A DNA stretch of 55,948 nt, taken from Cyclobacteriaceae bacterium. GTDB lineage: Bacteria; Bacteroidota; Bacteroidia; Cytophagales; Cyclobacteriaceae. The translations under genes and the position numbers were made by a program. The stretch lies in NCBI GenBank assembly GCA_012033595.1, contig JAAUQL010000029.1:1-55948 (forward strand), read 5' to 3'. Positions 34,800 to 42,471 of this stretch are shown piece by piece (the first letter of the stretch is position 1; each line of letters opens with the position of its first letter). The notes beneath the pieces were generated by a model. That model was given only the letters and a program-made list of their open reading frames with translations. It was not told where the DNA came from and made no database searches.

Positions 34800-36218
34800 T
34801 CAATTATCCATTTTGTCTGCCTGCACTATCGCCGTACGCAATGCGGCCAATTTATTATTGACCTCCTGCAGCTCATTTTCCTGTTTCGATTTTTCTACCA
34901 CCCCGGCACCTGCCTGATAATACAGCGTGTTGTTCTTGCTGAGAAAAGACCTGATCATGATGGCATGGTTGAACTCACCATTGAAACCCAGAAAACCTAT
35001 GGCACCACCATAATGACCGCGTCTGGTGTTTTCGTATTTATCGATCAGGTCCATGGCCATTGGCTTTGGTGCACCTGACAGTGTACCTGCCGGAAAGGTA
35101 TCGGCCACCATCTGAATGGTATCTGCCCCATCGTTGAGTTTGCCGACAACTTTTGAAACCAAATGGATGACGTGTGAGTAGAATTGCACTTCTTTAAACG
35201 TTTCCACTTTCACATTCGAGCCGTTTCTGCTCAGGTCATTTCTTGCCAGATCCACCAGCATTACGTGCTCCGATGTTTCCTTTTCATCTTCCGATAATTT
35301 TTGTGCCAGCTCGGCATCGGCCTGATCGTTTCCTGTACGCCTAAAGGTGCCGGCAATTGGATAAATAATGGCTTTGCCGTCCTTAATCACGATCTGAGCC
35401 TCCGGAGAGGAACCAAAAATCTTAAAGCTACCATAGTCGAAATAGAATAGGTAGGGTGAAGGATTAACAGACCTGAGCGATCGATAAACATTGAATTCAT
35501 CGCCAAGAAAGCTGGACTTAAACCTTCGGGACAGTACTATCTGAAAGACATCGCCACGGTGGCAATGCTCTTTGCCTTTGGTAACCATATCGATATATTC
35601 GGCATCAGAGACATTGGAAGATTCGTCATTTTTCCATTGAAAGCGGTAGTCCGGATAATTTTTACTTCTCACCATATCGGCTATTTCAGGGAGGTTGCTT
35701 GCTTCGGTGTCGCCTTCTGCCTGATGGTCGAAGAGGTACATTTCATTTTTGAAATGATCAATTACGATGATGTTTCGATACACCGAATAGTGGATATCGG
35801 GAATGGCGTATTCGTCTTTCTTGCCCTCCGAAAGGTGAATATCTTCAAAGTACTGCACCGCATCGTAGCCAACATAACCAAACAGTCCGTTCGTGATGAA
35901 TTTAAACCCCGCATCCTGAGTCTGAAAGGCACTCATAAACTCACTCAGCTCTTTGATGGCTTGTATTGGCTCAGCCAGCTTCCTGCGCTCCACTTCGCCA
36001 TGGGGCCAGGAAAGATGCAAGTCATGGTCTTTTAGTTTGAAAGAGGCCATAGGATTGCAACAAATATAGCTGTAGCTGTTTTCGGCTCCGTGGTAATCTG
36101 AGCTTTCGAGCAAAATGGAGTTGGCATATTTGTCGCGCAGTTTTAGGTAAATGCTTACCGGAGTTACCATATCGGCCAGCATGCGCAAGTGTGTACTATG
36201 TAAGGTTGTCTTTTTCAA
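34800..36218 (-). CDS. trpE: Anthranilate synthase component I
   Basis: 472 residues. Start is TTG 36218 (reads MKKTTLHSTHLRMLADMVTPVSIYLKLRD); the feedback-type motif LLESSD follows, and no upstream ATG is in frame after the attenuator. Chorismate-binding blocks FQIVLSRRFKS, PSPYLFYFDYGSFKIFGSSPEA, PIAGTFRRTG, ARNDLSRNG, DTFPAGTLSGAPKPMAM and GAIGFLG are all present. The start lies about 19 nt after the attenuator T-run, so read-through controls the whole operon. Confidence 0.97.
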   Translation of the reverse strand: MKKTTLHSTHLRMLADMVTPVSIYLKLRDKYANSILLESSDYHGAENSYSYICCNPMASFKLKDHDLHLSWPHGEVERRKLAEPIQAIKELSEFMSAFQTQDAGFKFITNGLFGYVGYDAVQYFEDIHLSEGKKDEYAIPDIHYSVYRNIIVIDHFKNEMYLFDHQAEGDTEASNLPEIADMVRSKNYPDYRFQWKNDESSNVSDAEYIDMVTKGKEHCHRGDVFQIVLSRRFKSSFLGDEFNVYRSLRSVNPSPYLFYFDYGSFKIFGSSPEAQIVIKDGKAIIYPIAGTFRRTGNDQADAELAQKLSEDEKETSEHVMLVDLARNDLSRNGSNVKVETFKEVQFYSHVIHLVSKVVGKLNDGADTIQMVADTFPAGTLSGAPKPMAMDLIDKYENTRRGHYGGAIGFLGFNGEFNHAIMIRSFLSKNNTLYYQAGAGVVEKSKQENELQEVNNKLAALRTAIVQADKMDN

Positions 36219-36236
36219 TTTTTCCTGTTTTTAGAC

Positions 36237-36266
36237 AAACAAAAAGGCTCGCCGAACGACGAGCCT
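36237..36266 (-). terminator. trp attenuator terminator hairpin
   Basis: Minus-strand stem AGGCTCGTC/GGCGAGCCT (9 bp with one G-U) and GTTC loop at 36266-36245, followed by TTTTTGTTT. A competing pairing is visible: GGCTGAACG at the leader stop (36302-36294) can pair with CGTTC (36258-36254) and AGCC (36249-36246), which would break the terminator. A ribosome stalled at the Trp codons would leave that segment free; a ribosome reaching the stop would cover it. Confidence 0.85.
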
Positions 36267-36296
36267 ATATCTATTTTTTGCACATAAGGATTCCGT

Positions 36297-36359
36297 TCAG
36301 CCAAGATGTTCTCTTCTATGCCACCACCAGATTCCTATATGAAATATTCCTTTTTTCAT
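36297..36359 (-). CDS. trpL: trp operon leader peptide (20 aa, three consecutive Trp)
   Basis: ATG 36359 to TGA 36297-36299. The peptide reads MKKGIFHIGI, then WWW, then HRREHLG. The three tandem TGG codons are at 36329-36321. It lies between a promoter-like pair and a T-tailed hairpin, 80 nt ahead of trpE. Position, tandem Trp codons and the downstream terminator together are the textbook arrangement for ribosome-mediated attenuation. Confidence 0.9.
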   Translation of the reverse strand: MKKGIFHIGIWWWHRREHLG

Positions 36360-36366
36360 TGAGCGC

Positions 36367-36397
36367 CAAAATAGGAAAGCAGATATGAAATGCAAAA
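36367..36397 (-). promoter_or_regulatory. Probable trp operon promoter
   Basis: Minus-strand TTTTG (36397-36393), 19 nt, then TATTTTG (36373-36367), close to TTTG-N19-TAnnTTTG with one T missing. Transcription would start within a few nucleotides of the trpL ATG, so the leader mRNA would have a very short 5' end. Confidence 0.45.
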
Positions 36398-36613
36398 GCT
36401 TTTTATATTTTTTAATTCCACATGATCACAAAATTTAATTTGCCCGGGTTTCCGGAGGGCTTATATATTTATATAAAAGCCATGAATTATAAATAAAGTC
36501 TAAATGTTGTACAATGAAATCAGCTTTTTATTAAATTATGATTGATTTTTAAAAGACGGAATTTCAGTGGAATATTTTTTACATCCCATCAAATTATATA
36601 ATCTCAAATCAAC

Positions 36614-37513
36614 ATGGATTTAACGTACAGTAAGTTTTTGGCCGTTTGGCAAATAATCGCCCTCAGCCTCAGTGCCGTTTCTTTTATCGTAGCTATTCTT
36701 ATTCTTATCATCCACAAAATCAGGTTTTCATCCATCTCGGATTATAAGCAAAAGTACGACTATCTGGCCTCCAACGATTCCAGAATGGTGTTTATGTCAA
36801 TTGTAGCCTTTGCTGTCGGGCTTACCCTCATCATCAATACAGTCTATGACGATACGGTAGCTGTGAGCGTGGTATGGTTTTTTGTTCGAATGTTTATAGC
36901 GCTGTGCATAGGCACGCTCATAATCTACATCTCCTATTTGATGATGCGCTTTGCCTATCCGACTACTTTGGAAAAGAAAATGAAAAAGTGGCGATATAAG
37001 CCAAGGGTAAACAGCAAAACCGGCCATACGATGAAATTGCTGAGTGAAGATGAGGAAGATGTGCATCTTGACGAGGGAATGCAGGCTGAAGAAAATGTAT
37101 TTTCGGTAGATTACGATGTGTGGGTAGATGAAGAAACGGGTGATGTACAAATAGAAAAATATCCCGGACACTTGATTGCATACCAGTGCAACTCTTGCGG
37201 TTTTAAGACCATGAAACTGATCAAAGAAGAAATAGTGATAGCCCCCACTGAACATGCTGACGGAGAAATGATCAAAAACTACCAATGCAACTATTGCAGT
37301 GCCAAAAGGAGCAAAACGGTAAAAGTGGCCAAGCTATCTCAAAGTGAGTCACACTATAAATTGCCTGCCCACCTGCATTTTAAAAATGAAGAAAAAGTAG
37401 ATTTGGTAAGCCTTGAAATTCACATCAGCACTGGCAAAACCAGGATGTTTGAATTCAATTCCACTAAACAAGCGAGTGAATTTTTGAAAGAATTTAAGGT
37501 AGAAGAGGAGTAG
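36614..37513 (+). CDS. Uncharacterised membrane protein with CxxC...CxxC tail
   Basis: 299 residues. Three membrane helices in the first 120 residues (FLAVWQIIALSLSAVSFIVAILILII, MVFMSIVAFAVGLTLIIN, VWFFVRMFIALCIGTLIIYISYLMM), then a cytosolic region. The tail has paired cysteines, YQCNSCGF and YQCNYCSA, about 40 residues apart, spaced like a zinc ribbon, and a final basic/hydrophobic part. I recognise no family. It is transcribed away from the trp leader and has no close downstream partner on its strand. Confidence 0.7.
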   Translation: MDLTYSKFLAVWQIIALSLSAVSFIVAILILIIHKIRFSSISDYKQKYDYLASNDSRMVFMSIVAFAVGLTLIINTVYDDTVAVSVVWFFVRMFIALCIGTLIIYISYLMMRFAYPTTLEKKMKKWRYKPRVNSKTGHTMKLLSEDEEDVHLDEGMQAEENVFSVDYDVWVDEETGDVQIEKYPGHLIAYQCNSCGFKTMKLIKEEIVIAPTEHADGEMIKNYQCNYCSAKRSKTVKVAKLSQSESHYKLPAHLHFKNEEKVDLVSLEIHISTGKTRMFEFNSTKQASEFLKEFKVEEE

Positions 37514-37576
37514 TTGATGGGTGGGAATCTATAGGCTAAAGTCTATAAGCTTGCACGAACACCGAACCACGCTCCC

Positions 37577-37606
37577 CATCAGAGTCACCTGCAAGGGACT
37601 CTGATG
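37577..37606. repeat. Perfect 10-bp-stem hairpin
   Basis: CATCAGAGTC (37577-37586) and GACTCTGATG (37597-37606) pair perfectly around a 10-nt loop. No T-run follows on either side. It abuts the 21-bp repeat array by 7 nt. Confidence 0.65.
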
Positions 37607-37613
37607 TACAACA

Positions 37614-37781
37614 TTTCAAGTTGGCTCCTAACGTTTTCAAGTTGGACATTTCTCATTTGAAGTTGCATCCTACCGTTTTCACATTGGACATTTCTCATTT
37701 GAAGTTGGATCCTACCGTTTTCACATTGGACATTGCTCATTTGAAGTTGCATCCTACCCATTTGATGTGCTCTATATAGAT
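37614..37781. repeat. 21-bp tandem repeat array, about 7-8 units
   Basis: Seven consecutive 21-bp units from 37614 to 37760 plus a degenerate eighth to about 37781. Each begins TTTCAAGTTGG, TTTGAAGTTGC or TTTCACATTGG. Units alternate between two types ending CATCCTACCGT or ACATTTCTCA, giving a 42-bp higher-order period. No spacers, so not CRISPR. The minus strand is open for 70 codons with a 14-residue repeat, expected from a 42-bp period free of stops. Confidence 0.85.
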
Positions 37782-37854
37782 TCGCAGCATTCATCAAGCC
37801 TTAATTACAGGCTACAACCAACAGCCTGAAGCTTACAGCAACGAATACCTTGTT

Positions 37855-37890
37855 TTTGGTTGATTGTTGATCGCTGTCAGTTGTTGTCGT
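37855..37890. repeat. GTT-rich dispersed repeat tract
   Basis: GTTGATTGTTGATC-like units, same family as the tracts at 29971, 34033 and 52991; here 40 nt past the coaW stop. Confidence 0.5.
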
Positions 37891-37930
37891 AAACAAACAG
37901 CTTGCAGCTTATGGCTTACTGCTTGAATCC

Positions 37931-38749
37931 CTACTTGCCCATTTCAGCTTTGATGGCTGCGCCAATGGCTGTTCCAAATTCGGCATTGTTTGGCACGATA
38001 AAATTGACCTTGTACAACGCGCCCACGCCATCCACTACCTTTCTGATCAGCGGCAATATCGATAATTTTCCGGTCAGCACGATGTCTTCCACTTGCTCGG
38101 CTCTAGCTGCTGAAATCCCCAATATGGCTATGGTCTGCCCTACCAGGTTGATAATGGCCATGGCAATATCGCTATCTGTGGCCTCGTCCGATACTTTCCC
38201 AAAATTCGAAGCTGTAGCCGACTCGGGCAGTCCGATCAATGCTCCTCCGGCGATATCTCCGACGGTGAGGTCGATCATGCCGAGACGGCCTTTGGATGCT
38301 TTGTCCATCAATGTACGGATAGTAGTAATGTTCAAAAGCTTTCTGGACAGCCCGACCATTGTGCCTCCACCTACGCCACTGCCACCCCAGTGCTGTATCA
38401 ACCCATTATTTACATGCACCAATGCAGTGCCTGTGCCCATGCTTATAACCATCGCCTTATCGAGTCCGGACAGGTAAGCGCCTGCTGTACCAATAGAATC
38501 GAATTCATCTATTTTTCTTATCGGTATGCCAAGCAACTTATCTTTGATTTGGGTGGAGCCTACCCCCGTGGCAGCAATCATTTCTATTTGCGAAAGCGGC
38601 AAATCGACCATCTCGACAAATTTGCCCAATGCCCCGGCAGCAGACGTTATGGGATCGTCAGCCTTTACAGAAACCGGATTGAGGATTTGTCCTTTGCGAA
38701 GACCTACGATATCGGTAGTAGTTCCGCCAATGTCAATGCCAATGATCAT
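37931..38749 (-). CDS. coaW: Type II pantothenate kinase
   Basis: 272 residues, ASKHA fold. N-terminal phosphate loop IGIDIGGTTTDIVGL, then MGTGTALVHV, GGSGVGGGTMVGLSRKLL and a C-terminal FGTAIGAAI adenosine motif. The order and spacing match staphylococcal CoaW, including the TASNFGKV block. Phosphorylates pantothenate, first step of CoA synthesis. The BadF/activase group shares the fold, but the match to type II PanK is closer. It stands alone on the minus strand. Confidence 0.82.
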   Translation of the reverse strand: MIIGIDIGGTTTDIVGLRKGQILNPVSVKADDPITSAAGALGKFVEMVDLPLSQIEMIAATGVGSTQIKDKLLGIPIRKIDEFDSIGTAGAYLSGLDKAMVISMGTGTALVHVNNGLIQHWGGSGVGGGTMVGLSRKLLNITTIRTLMDKASKGRLGMIDLTVGDIAGGALIGLPESATASNFGKVSDEATDSDIAMAIINLVGQTIAILGISAARAEQVEDIVLTGKLSILPLIRKVVDGVGALYKVNFIVPNNAEFGTAIGAAIKAEMGK

Positions 38750-38945
38750 ACAAGGTTTGCTTTAAATACAAATAAATACCCAGGGTGAAATTATGGATAA
38801 TAATCGTTATGCGGGCATTGGGTAAGTTTAAATCTTTTCGCACCGGCCGCCATGCCTTGAAGCAAATGGCTTCTGCACCTTGTCAAAAAAACATGTTCCT
38901 CCATCAAATCTTGGACAAAAAGATTTTATTCAACAAAGAATACGC

Positions 38946-38953
38946 TACTTTTG
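38946..38953 (+). promoter_or_regulatory. Possible -7 element
   Basis: TACTTTTG matches TAnnTTTG, 41 nt before the ATG at 38994. The -33 box is poor (TTTT 18 nt upstream). Confidence 0.35.
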
Positions 38954-38993
38954 GGCAAACATGGACAGAAGAAATTTTTAAACATTTTGCAGT

Positions 38994-39368
38994 ATGGAAT
39001 TTAAGGAATTGGAAAAACTCATCACTGAAATAGCTGATCAAAACAAGCTAAATAAGGAAATGGTCATTGAAAACCTGGCAGATATCCTGAAAATAAAATA
39101 CGGCATATCTATAATGGACAAGGAGCGAGATCTGATAGATGAAGTTAAAAATAAGGTAATCACCAAATTGTACAACCTTGAAAACCACACGTGCAGTGCT
39201 GATGGTCAGCTGGAAAAGACCTTTAAACTCGACATGCTTGAGGCCGATTATCTGGGCTCCGCCATGGATGAACTGCAACGCGAAGGATTGGTGATTTCTG
39301 AGCAATTCAAAATGAGCCTCACCAAAGAAGGCATCATGAAATTCAAAGAATTTTATGGCGAAATTTAA
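38994..39368 (+). CDS. Small uncharacterised protein, winged-helix-like C-terminus
   Basis: 124 residues, soluble, charged, no signal. The N-terminal half is helical (ELEKLITEIADQNKLNKEMVIENLADILKI). The C-terminal part, LGSAMDELQREGLVISEQFKMSLTKEGIMKFKEFYGEI, reads like a winged-helix recognition unit (helix, short turn, beta hairpin, helix). I recognise no named family. Its stop codon overlaps the convergent 39365-40687 stop in the shared TTTAA. Confidence 0.65.
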   Translation: MEFKELEKLITEIADQNKLNKEMVIENLADILKIKYGISIMDKERDLIDEVKNKVITKLYNLENHTCSADGQLEKTFKLDMLEADYLGSAMDELQREGLVISEQFKMSLTKEGIMKFKEFYGEI

Positions 39369-40687
39369 TGGGTAACTCTAAATTTTTCTTTGATTTCTAT
39401 TGATGATCGGGCTTTTTCTGGTGTGATTTTCCGCTGATCATATTGTTGAAGGGTAGCCAAATCTGCCGTTACCTCCAGACCCTGTGGCACATTACTTTCT
39501 GAAAACGGCACGATTTCGATATCGAGTCGCAATTTATCGCCAGACGCCAAGGATCTTAGGGTACGCCCATAATCCAACAAAAAATCACTGATGCCAGCCT
39601 TAAACTGCTGATAAAGCGCCTCATCCTTTTCTATACCCTGCTTTTGCTCTATGGTCAGCTCCTTTCCAGGACGCTGAAAATACACCCGATTTTTAGAAAT
39701 AGGCGAAATGACCTTTACGTTTACCACAGCACCATAGCCTTCTAGCATATCATAGTTGGCTTGGTTGATTATAAAATAAGTTTCTGAGAGGTCGCGGCTG
39801 TAGTACCGGTCGAAAATACTGATGAACATTTCCATATCTGCCGATTTGCCCTTTGCTTCCTCCCGCGCAATGGTAATGCGCCTGATATATTCTTCCTTAT
39901 TGATTTTACCTATTCTAAATGCTTCAACATCCTTCCTTAAAACTTCAGCCGAAATAGACGCTGAGCTTGACATTTTTTTATCATCGACTCCACTGCCATG
40001 CCCTGGCATCAGCATCTTGCCTGGTGATTTTTGCTTGATGACGATCTTTTCCTCGGCTTGCAGTTGACCAATCAGGTCGGCGTAGTCGGTCATGAAGGTG
40101 AGCATGATCTCTTCCCAGTTTACATTTTCACTTTTTGACTCGACGGACGTACCGATCGTAAGTTCTCGACGCCCCCCCACTATATCTTCTGTTTCATTTT
40201 GGCCCGATGAGTTTTGCCTGTGCTGTTCCCGCAATGCTTCGGCCTGCCGTCTTGCCTCTTCAACCTGCATGTTTATTTGCTCCCTTTGTATCCTGATTTG
40301 CCTAATCTCATCTCTATGCTGTTCTACTTGCTGTGTCGCCTCTTGCACCTGTCTTTCCATTTCTTCCCTGTCACGCTCACTAATCTCGCTTTCATCCTCG
40401 AATTCGAAGTGAAAATCAAAATCTTCTATTTGTGGAGGTTCAGGGATGGAAAATACCATATTTGGGCCGCCATGAAAATAGACGAGATGTTCTGGAATGG
40501 TAAACACCACCCCATAGCCGGCTATATAATTGGCCTCGATGGCATTGCCGCCAAAAAAACTTTCAGAGCTATCTTTAATCAGGGTGGCTAATATATTTCT
40601 GGCAATTTCCAGATCACGGTTCATCTTTTTTTCATCAAATTCATTGGCTTGCCTGAACCCAAAGATCAAGAGCAACATACAAATCAT
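39365..40687 (-). CDS. Uncharacterised exported coiled-coil protein of an ECF sigma operon
   Basis: 440 residues. The N-terminus MICMLLLIFGFRQANE is a short signal-like segment; if the GG at about 40692 were GGG, the start would move to an ATG giving MKRVIMICMLLLIFG, a better signal, so one missing base is possible. Two related domains, roughly residues 20-110 and 215-420, flank a Glu/Arg/Gln-rich coiled coil (about 105-170). The second has YFIINQANYDMLEGYGAVVNVKV, matching YIAGYGVVFTI near the first. It is third in the series sigma factor, TM anti-sigma-like protein, this protein. No function known. Confidence 0.65.
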   Translation of the reverse strand: MICMLLLIFGFRQANEFDEKKMNRDLEIARNILATLIKDSSESFFGGNAIEANYIAGYGVVFTIPEHLVYFHGGPNMVFSIPEPPQIEDFDFHFEFEDESEISERDREEMERQVQEATQQVEQHRDEIRQIRIQREQINMQVEEARRQAEALREQHRQNSSGQNETEDIVGGRRELTIGTSVESKSENVNWEEIMLTFMTDYADLIGQLQAEEKIVIKQKSPGKMLMPGHGSGVDDKKMSSSASISAEVLRKDVEAFRIGKINKEEYIRRITIAREEAKGKSADMEMFISIFDRYYSRDLSETYFIINQANYDMLEGYGAVVNVKVISPISKNRVYFQRPGKELTIEQKQGIEKDEALYQQFKAGISDFLLDYGRTLRSLASGDKLRLDIEIVPFSESNVPQGLEVTADLATLQQYDQRKITPEKARSSIEIKEKFRVTH

Positions 40688-40747
40688 GATTACCTTTTCA
40701 TCGTCTTTATTTTTAAAATGTCTTCAACAGGGCTTTGGCCGCCCATA

Positions 40748-41569
40748 TTAGTTTTTAGTATTGTAATTGATGGTGCTGATCAGGCTCGCCAATACCTGAT
40801 CCGTTTTTTGTTTTTGAATTGACTGCGAAGCTTTCAGTTCGATCAGATTGTTTTGAATCAAAGCCAGGTCTTCACTTCGCTGCTCCTGAACAAAATCATT
40901 GAATTGTGTAAGCATGGTTTTGAAATATGCTTGCTGCTGTGCTGCAGATAGCGTCAGATAGCCCCTGACCAACTCGGCATTTCTACGCTCCAGTTCTTCA
41001 AGAAATTTTTCAAGATCATGGTCTGTGATGGTATTGGATTGATCCTGCTTTACCACCTTATACAATGAAGTTTCGAGTGCTGTAAATTTTTCTTGAAATG
41101 AACTGTCCCGGGTATTTAATTTGTCCAGAATTTCATTGTTGTTTTCTGCTATTGCCTGTGCCACCAGCGCTTTGAAGTGAGCATCGCTGAGTTGTGCTTC
41201 TGATGTGGTATCTAAATGTCCAAAACCCAACATTATACCCTGCCGGTTCATGGAAATGGTAAACCCTGCCAGATATCCGACCATTACCAGTAAAATAAGG
41301 GTTGCAGCTATCGCCGTGACGGGTCTAAGCAAAATGAGTCCCTTACCTGATTTTTTGGTTGCGCTGCGATTGCCCCAAATAGGAAATGGCTCCATCACAT
41401 CTTTATCGGTCAACGCTTGCAATTGGGTTCTAAGGGCTTTTAGCTCTTCAAACTCATGTTTGAGCTGCTGGTCTTTTTGCATTTTTTCTTCGAATGCACG
41501 TCGCTCTACAGCGCTTAGCTCTCCGTAGAGATAATCTGTCATTTCTTTATTAAAATCTGTTTGCTTCAT
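40748..41569 (-). CDS. Anti-sigma-factor-like single-pass membrane protein
   Basis: 273 residues. A cytosolic N-terminal helical part (FNKEMTDYLYGELSAVERRAFEEKM) has the layout of anti-sigma domains, without the zinc-binding HxxxCxxC. One membrane segment follows (VTAIAATLILLVMVGYLAGFTI, about 83-104). The extracytoplasmic part is helical and coiled-coil-like. It begins 7 nt after the sigma factor stop, so inference as its anti-sigma factor rests mainly on context. Confidence 0.7.
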   Translation of the reverse strand: MKQTDFNKEMTDYLYGELSAVERRAFEEKMQKDQQLKHEFEELKALRTQLQALTDKDVMEPFPIWGNRSATKKSGKGLILLRPVTAIAATLILLVMVGYLAGFTISMNRQGIMLGFGHLDTTSEAQLSDAHFKALVAQAIAENNNEILDKLNTRDSSFQEKFTALETSLYKVVKQDQSNTITDHDLEKFLEELERRNAELVRGYLTLSAAQQQAYFKTMLTQFNDFVQEQRSEDLALIQNNLIELKASQSIQKQKTDQVLASLISTINYNTKN

Positions 41570-41576
41570 CGTGTGC

Positions 41577-42164
41577 TTAGATTTTATAGTTCAACTCACT
41601 GTTTTCCAACATTTTTTTCAAAGCCTTCAAGCCATAGTACAGGCGCGACTTTGCAGTATTTTCAGAAATATTCAATACTTCCGCAATCTCCCTGAATTTC
41701 ATGCCTTCATACTCCTTCATGATCAGTACCGTCTTTTGATCCGCAGGAAGCTGATTCAGCATCTCTGCCAACATTTCAGTTTTCTCCTTATTGCCGTACT
41801 CTTTCTCGGGATTTCCTGCCTTCGAAGCGATATTAGCCACTTCATCATCACCAAAAATCGAAAACCATCTATTCCTCTTTCTCCGGCGGTCTTCTTCTCG
41901 ACAATGGTTAAGTGCAATTTTATACAACCAATATTGAAATTGTTCAGACGCTTTCAGATGGCTTATTTTCTGATAAACCACTATAAATGTTCTCTGAGTC
42001 ACTTCCATTGCCAGGTCGTGATCTGCGAAATACTTAAGCGAAAAATTATATATGCGCTTAAACCACAAGCCCACCAATTTGCCATAAGCATGCTCATCTC
42101 CGCCTTGTGCTTTTTCAATCAAACTCTTGCTATGGCTTATCGCGATATTTTCGAGAACCTCCAA
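41577..42164 (-). CDS. ECF RNA polymerase sigma factor (sigma-70 family)
   Basis: 195 residues. Sigma2 region with LWFKRIYNFSLKYFADHDLAMEVTQRTFIVVYQKI and sigma4 with LNQLPADQKTVLIMKEYEGMKFREIAEVLNISENTAKSRLYYGLKALKKML. Start taken as TTG 42164; no in-frame ATG is near. Directs transcription in response to an envelope signal relayed by the membrane protein encoded next. Confidence 0.92.
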   Translation of the reverse strand: MEVLENIAISHSKSLIEKAQGGDEHAYGKLVGLWFKRIYNFSLKYFADHDLAMEVTQRTFIVVYQKISHLKASEQFQYWLYKIALNHCREEDRRRKRNRWFSIFGDDEVANIASKAGNPEKEYGNKEKTEMLAEMLNQLPADQKTVLIMKEYEGMKFREIAEVLNISENTAKSRLYYGLKALKKMLENSELNYKI

Positions 42165-42471
42165 TTTTTATATGTTTATACCAAGGATGCACGATTGAGG
42201 AAAATAGTTTTAACTCATGCAGTTTTTTTTATTCAATATACCAGGAAGCCGCCCGAAATGTATATCATTATCCTTCCTGCTGTATCTAATATCATCAAAT
42301 AGATGGATTGTAAGCGCTTTTCTGGCATGGTTTAACGCTTAAAGAAGGCTGAAATGCCTTTTTCACCGTTCGCCAAATATGGGCGAACAGAAAATAAAAT
42401 TGATGAATGGTGAAATACTTCAGAAAGAGAGTGGATCGCGTAAATTCAAAAGAAACGAGGATTAAGGATGT
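42165..42471. other. 307-bp gap with a 7-bp-stem hairpin
   Basis: Between the His-rich transporter 3' end and the ECF sigma gene. Contains GTTCGCC/GGCGAAC (42368-42388, 7-nt loop), perhaps the transporter's transcript end, though no T-run follows, and the small palindrome AAGCGCTT near 42309. No gene. Confidence 0.5.

Larger units (their letters stand above)
37514..37930. other. 417-bp repeat-rich intergenic region
   Basis: Between two convergent genes. It contains a 10-bp-stem hairpin (37577-37606), the 21-bp tandem repeat array (37614-37781) and a GTT-rich dispersed repeat (37855-37890). No gene is credible: the only long frame is a by-product of the repeat period. Confidence 0.6.

Noticed and set aside
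36441-36462. GC-rich inverted repeat upstream of the trp promoter as a terminator or operator
   Set aside because: Only four outer pairs form cleanly and no T-run or known operator form is present.
37614-37781. CRISPR-like array
   Set aside because: Units are contiguous with no variable spacers, are too short for CRISPR repeats, and no cas gene is in the window.
37585-37797. 70-codon minus-strand frame with a 14-residue peptide repeat
   Set aside because: It is the translation of the 21/42-bp DNA repeat, which lacks stops in one frame; no ribosome-binding site, no family and no partner gene.
42305-42345. AAGCGCTT and nearby AACGCTTA as further LacI operators
   Set aside because: They lack the GAAAnCGnTTTC core seen at 2383-2426 and lie by an ECF module, not a sugar gene.
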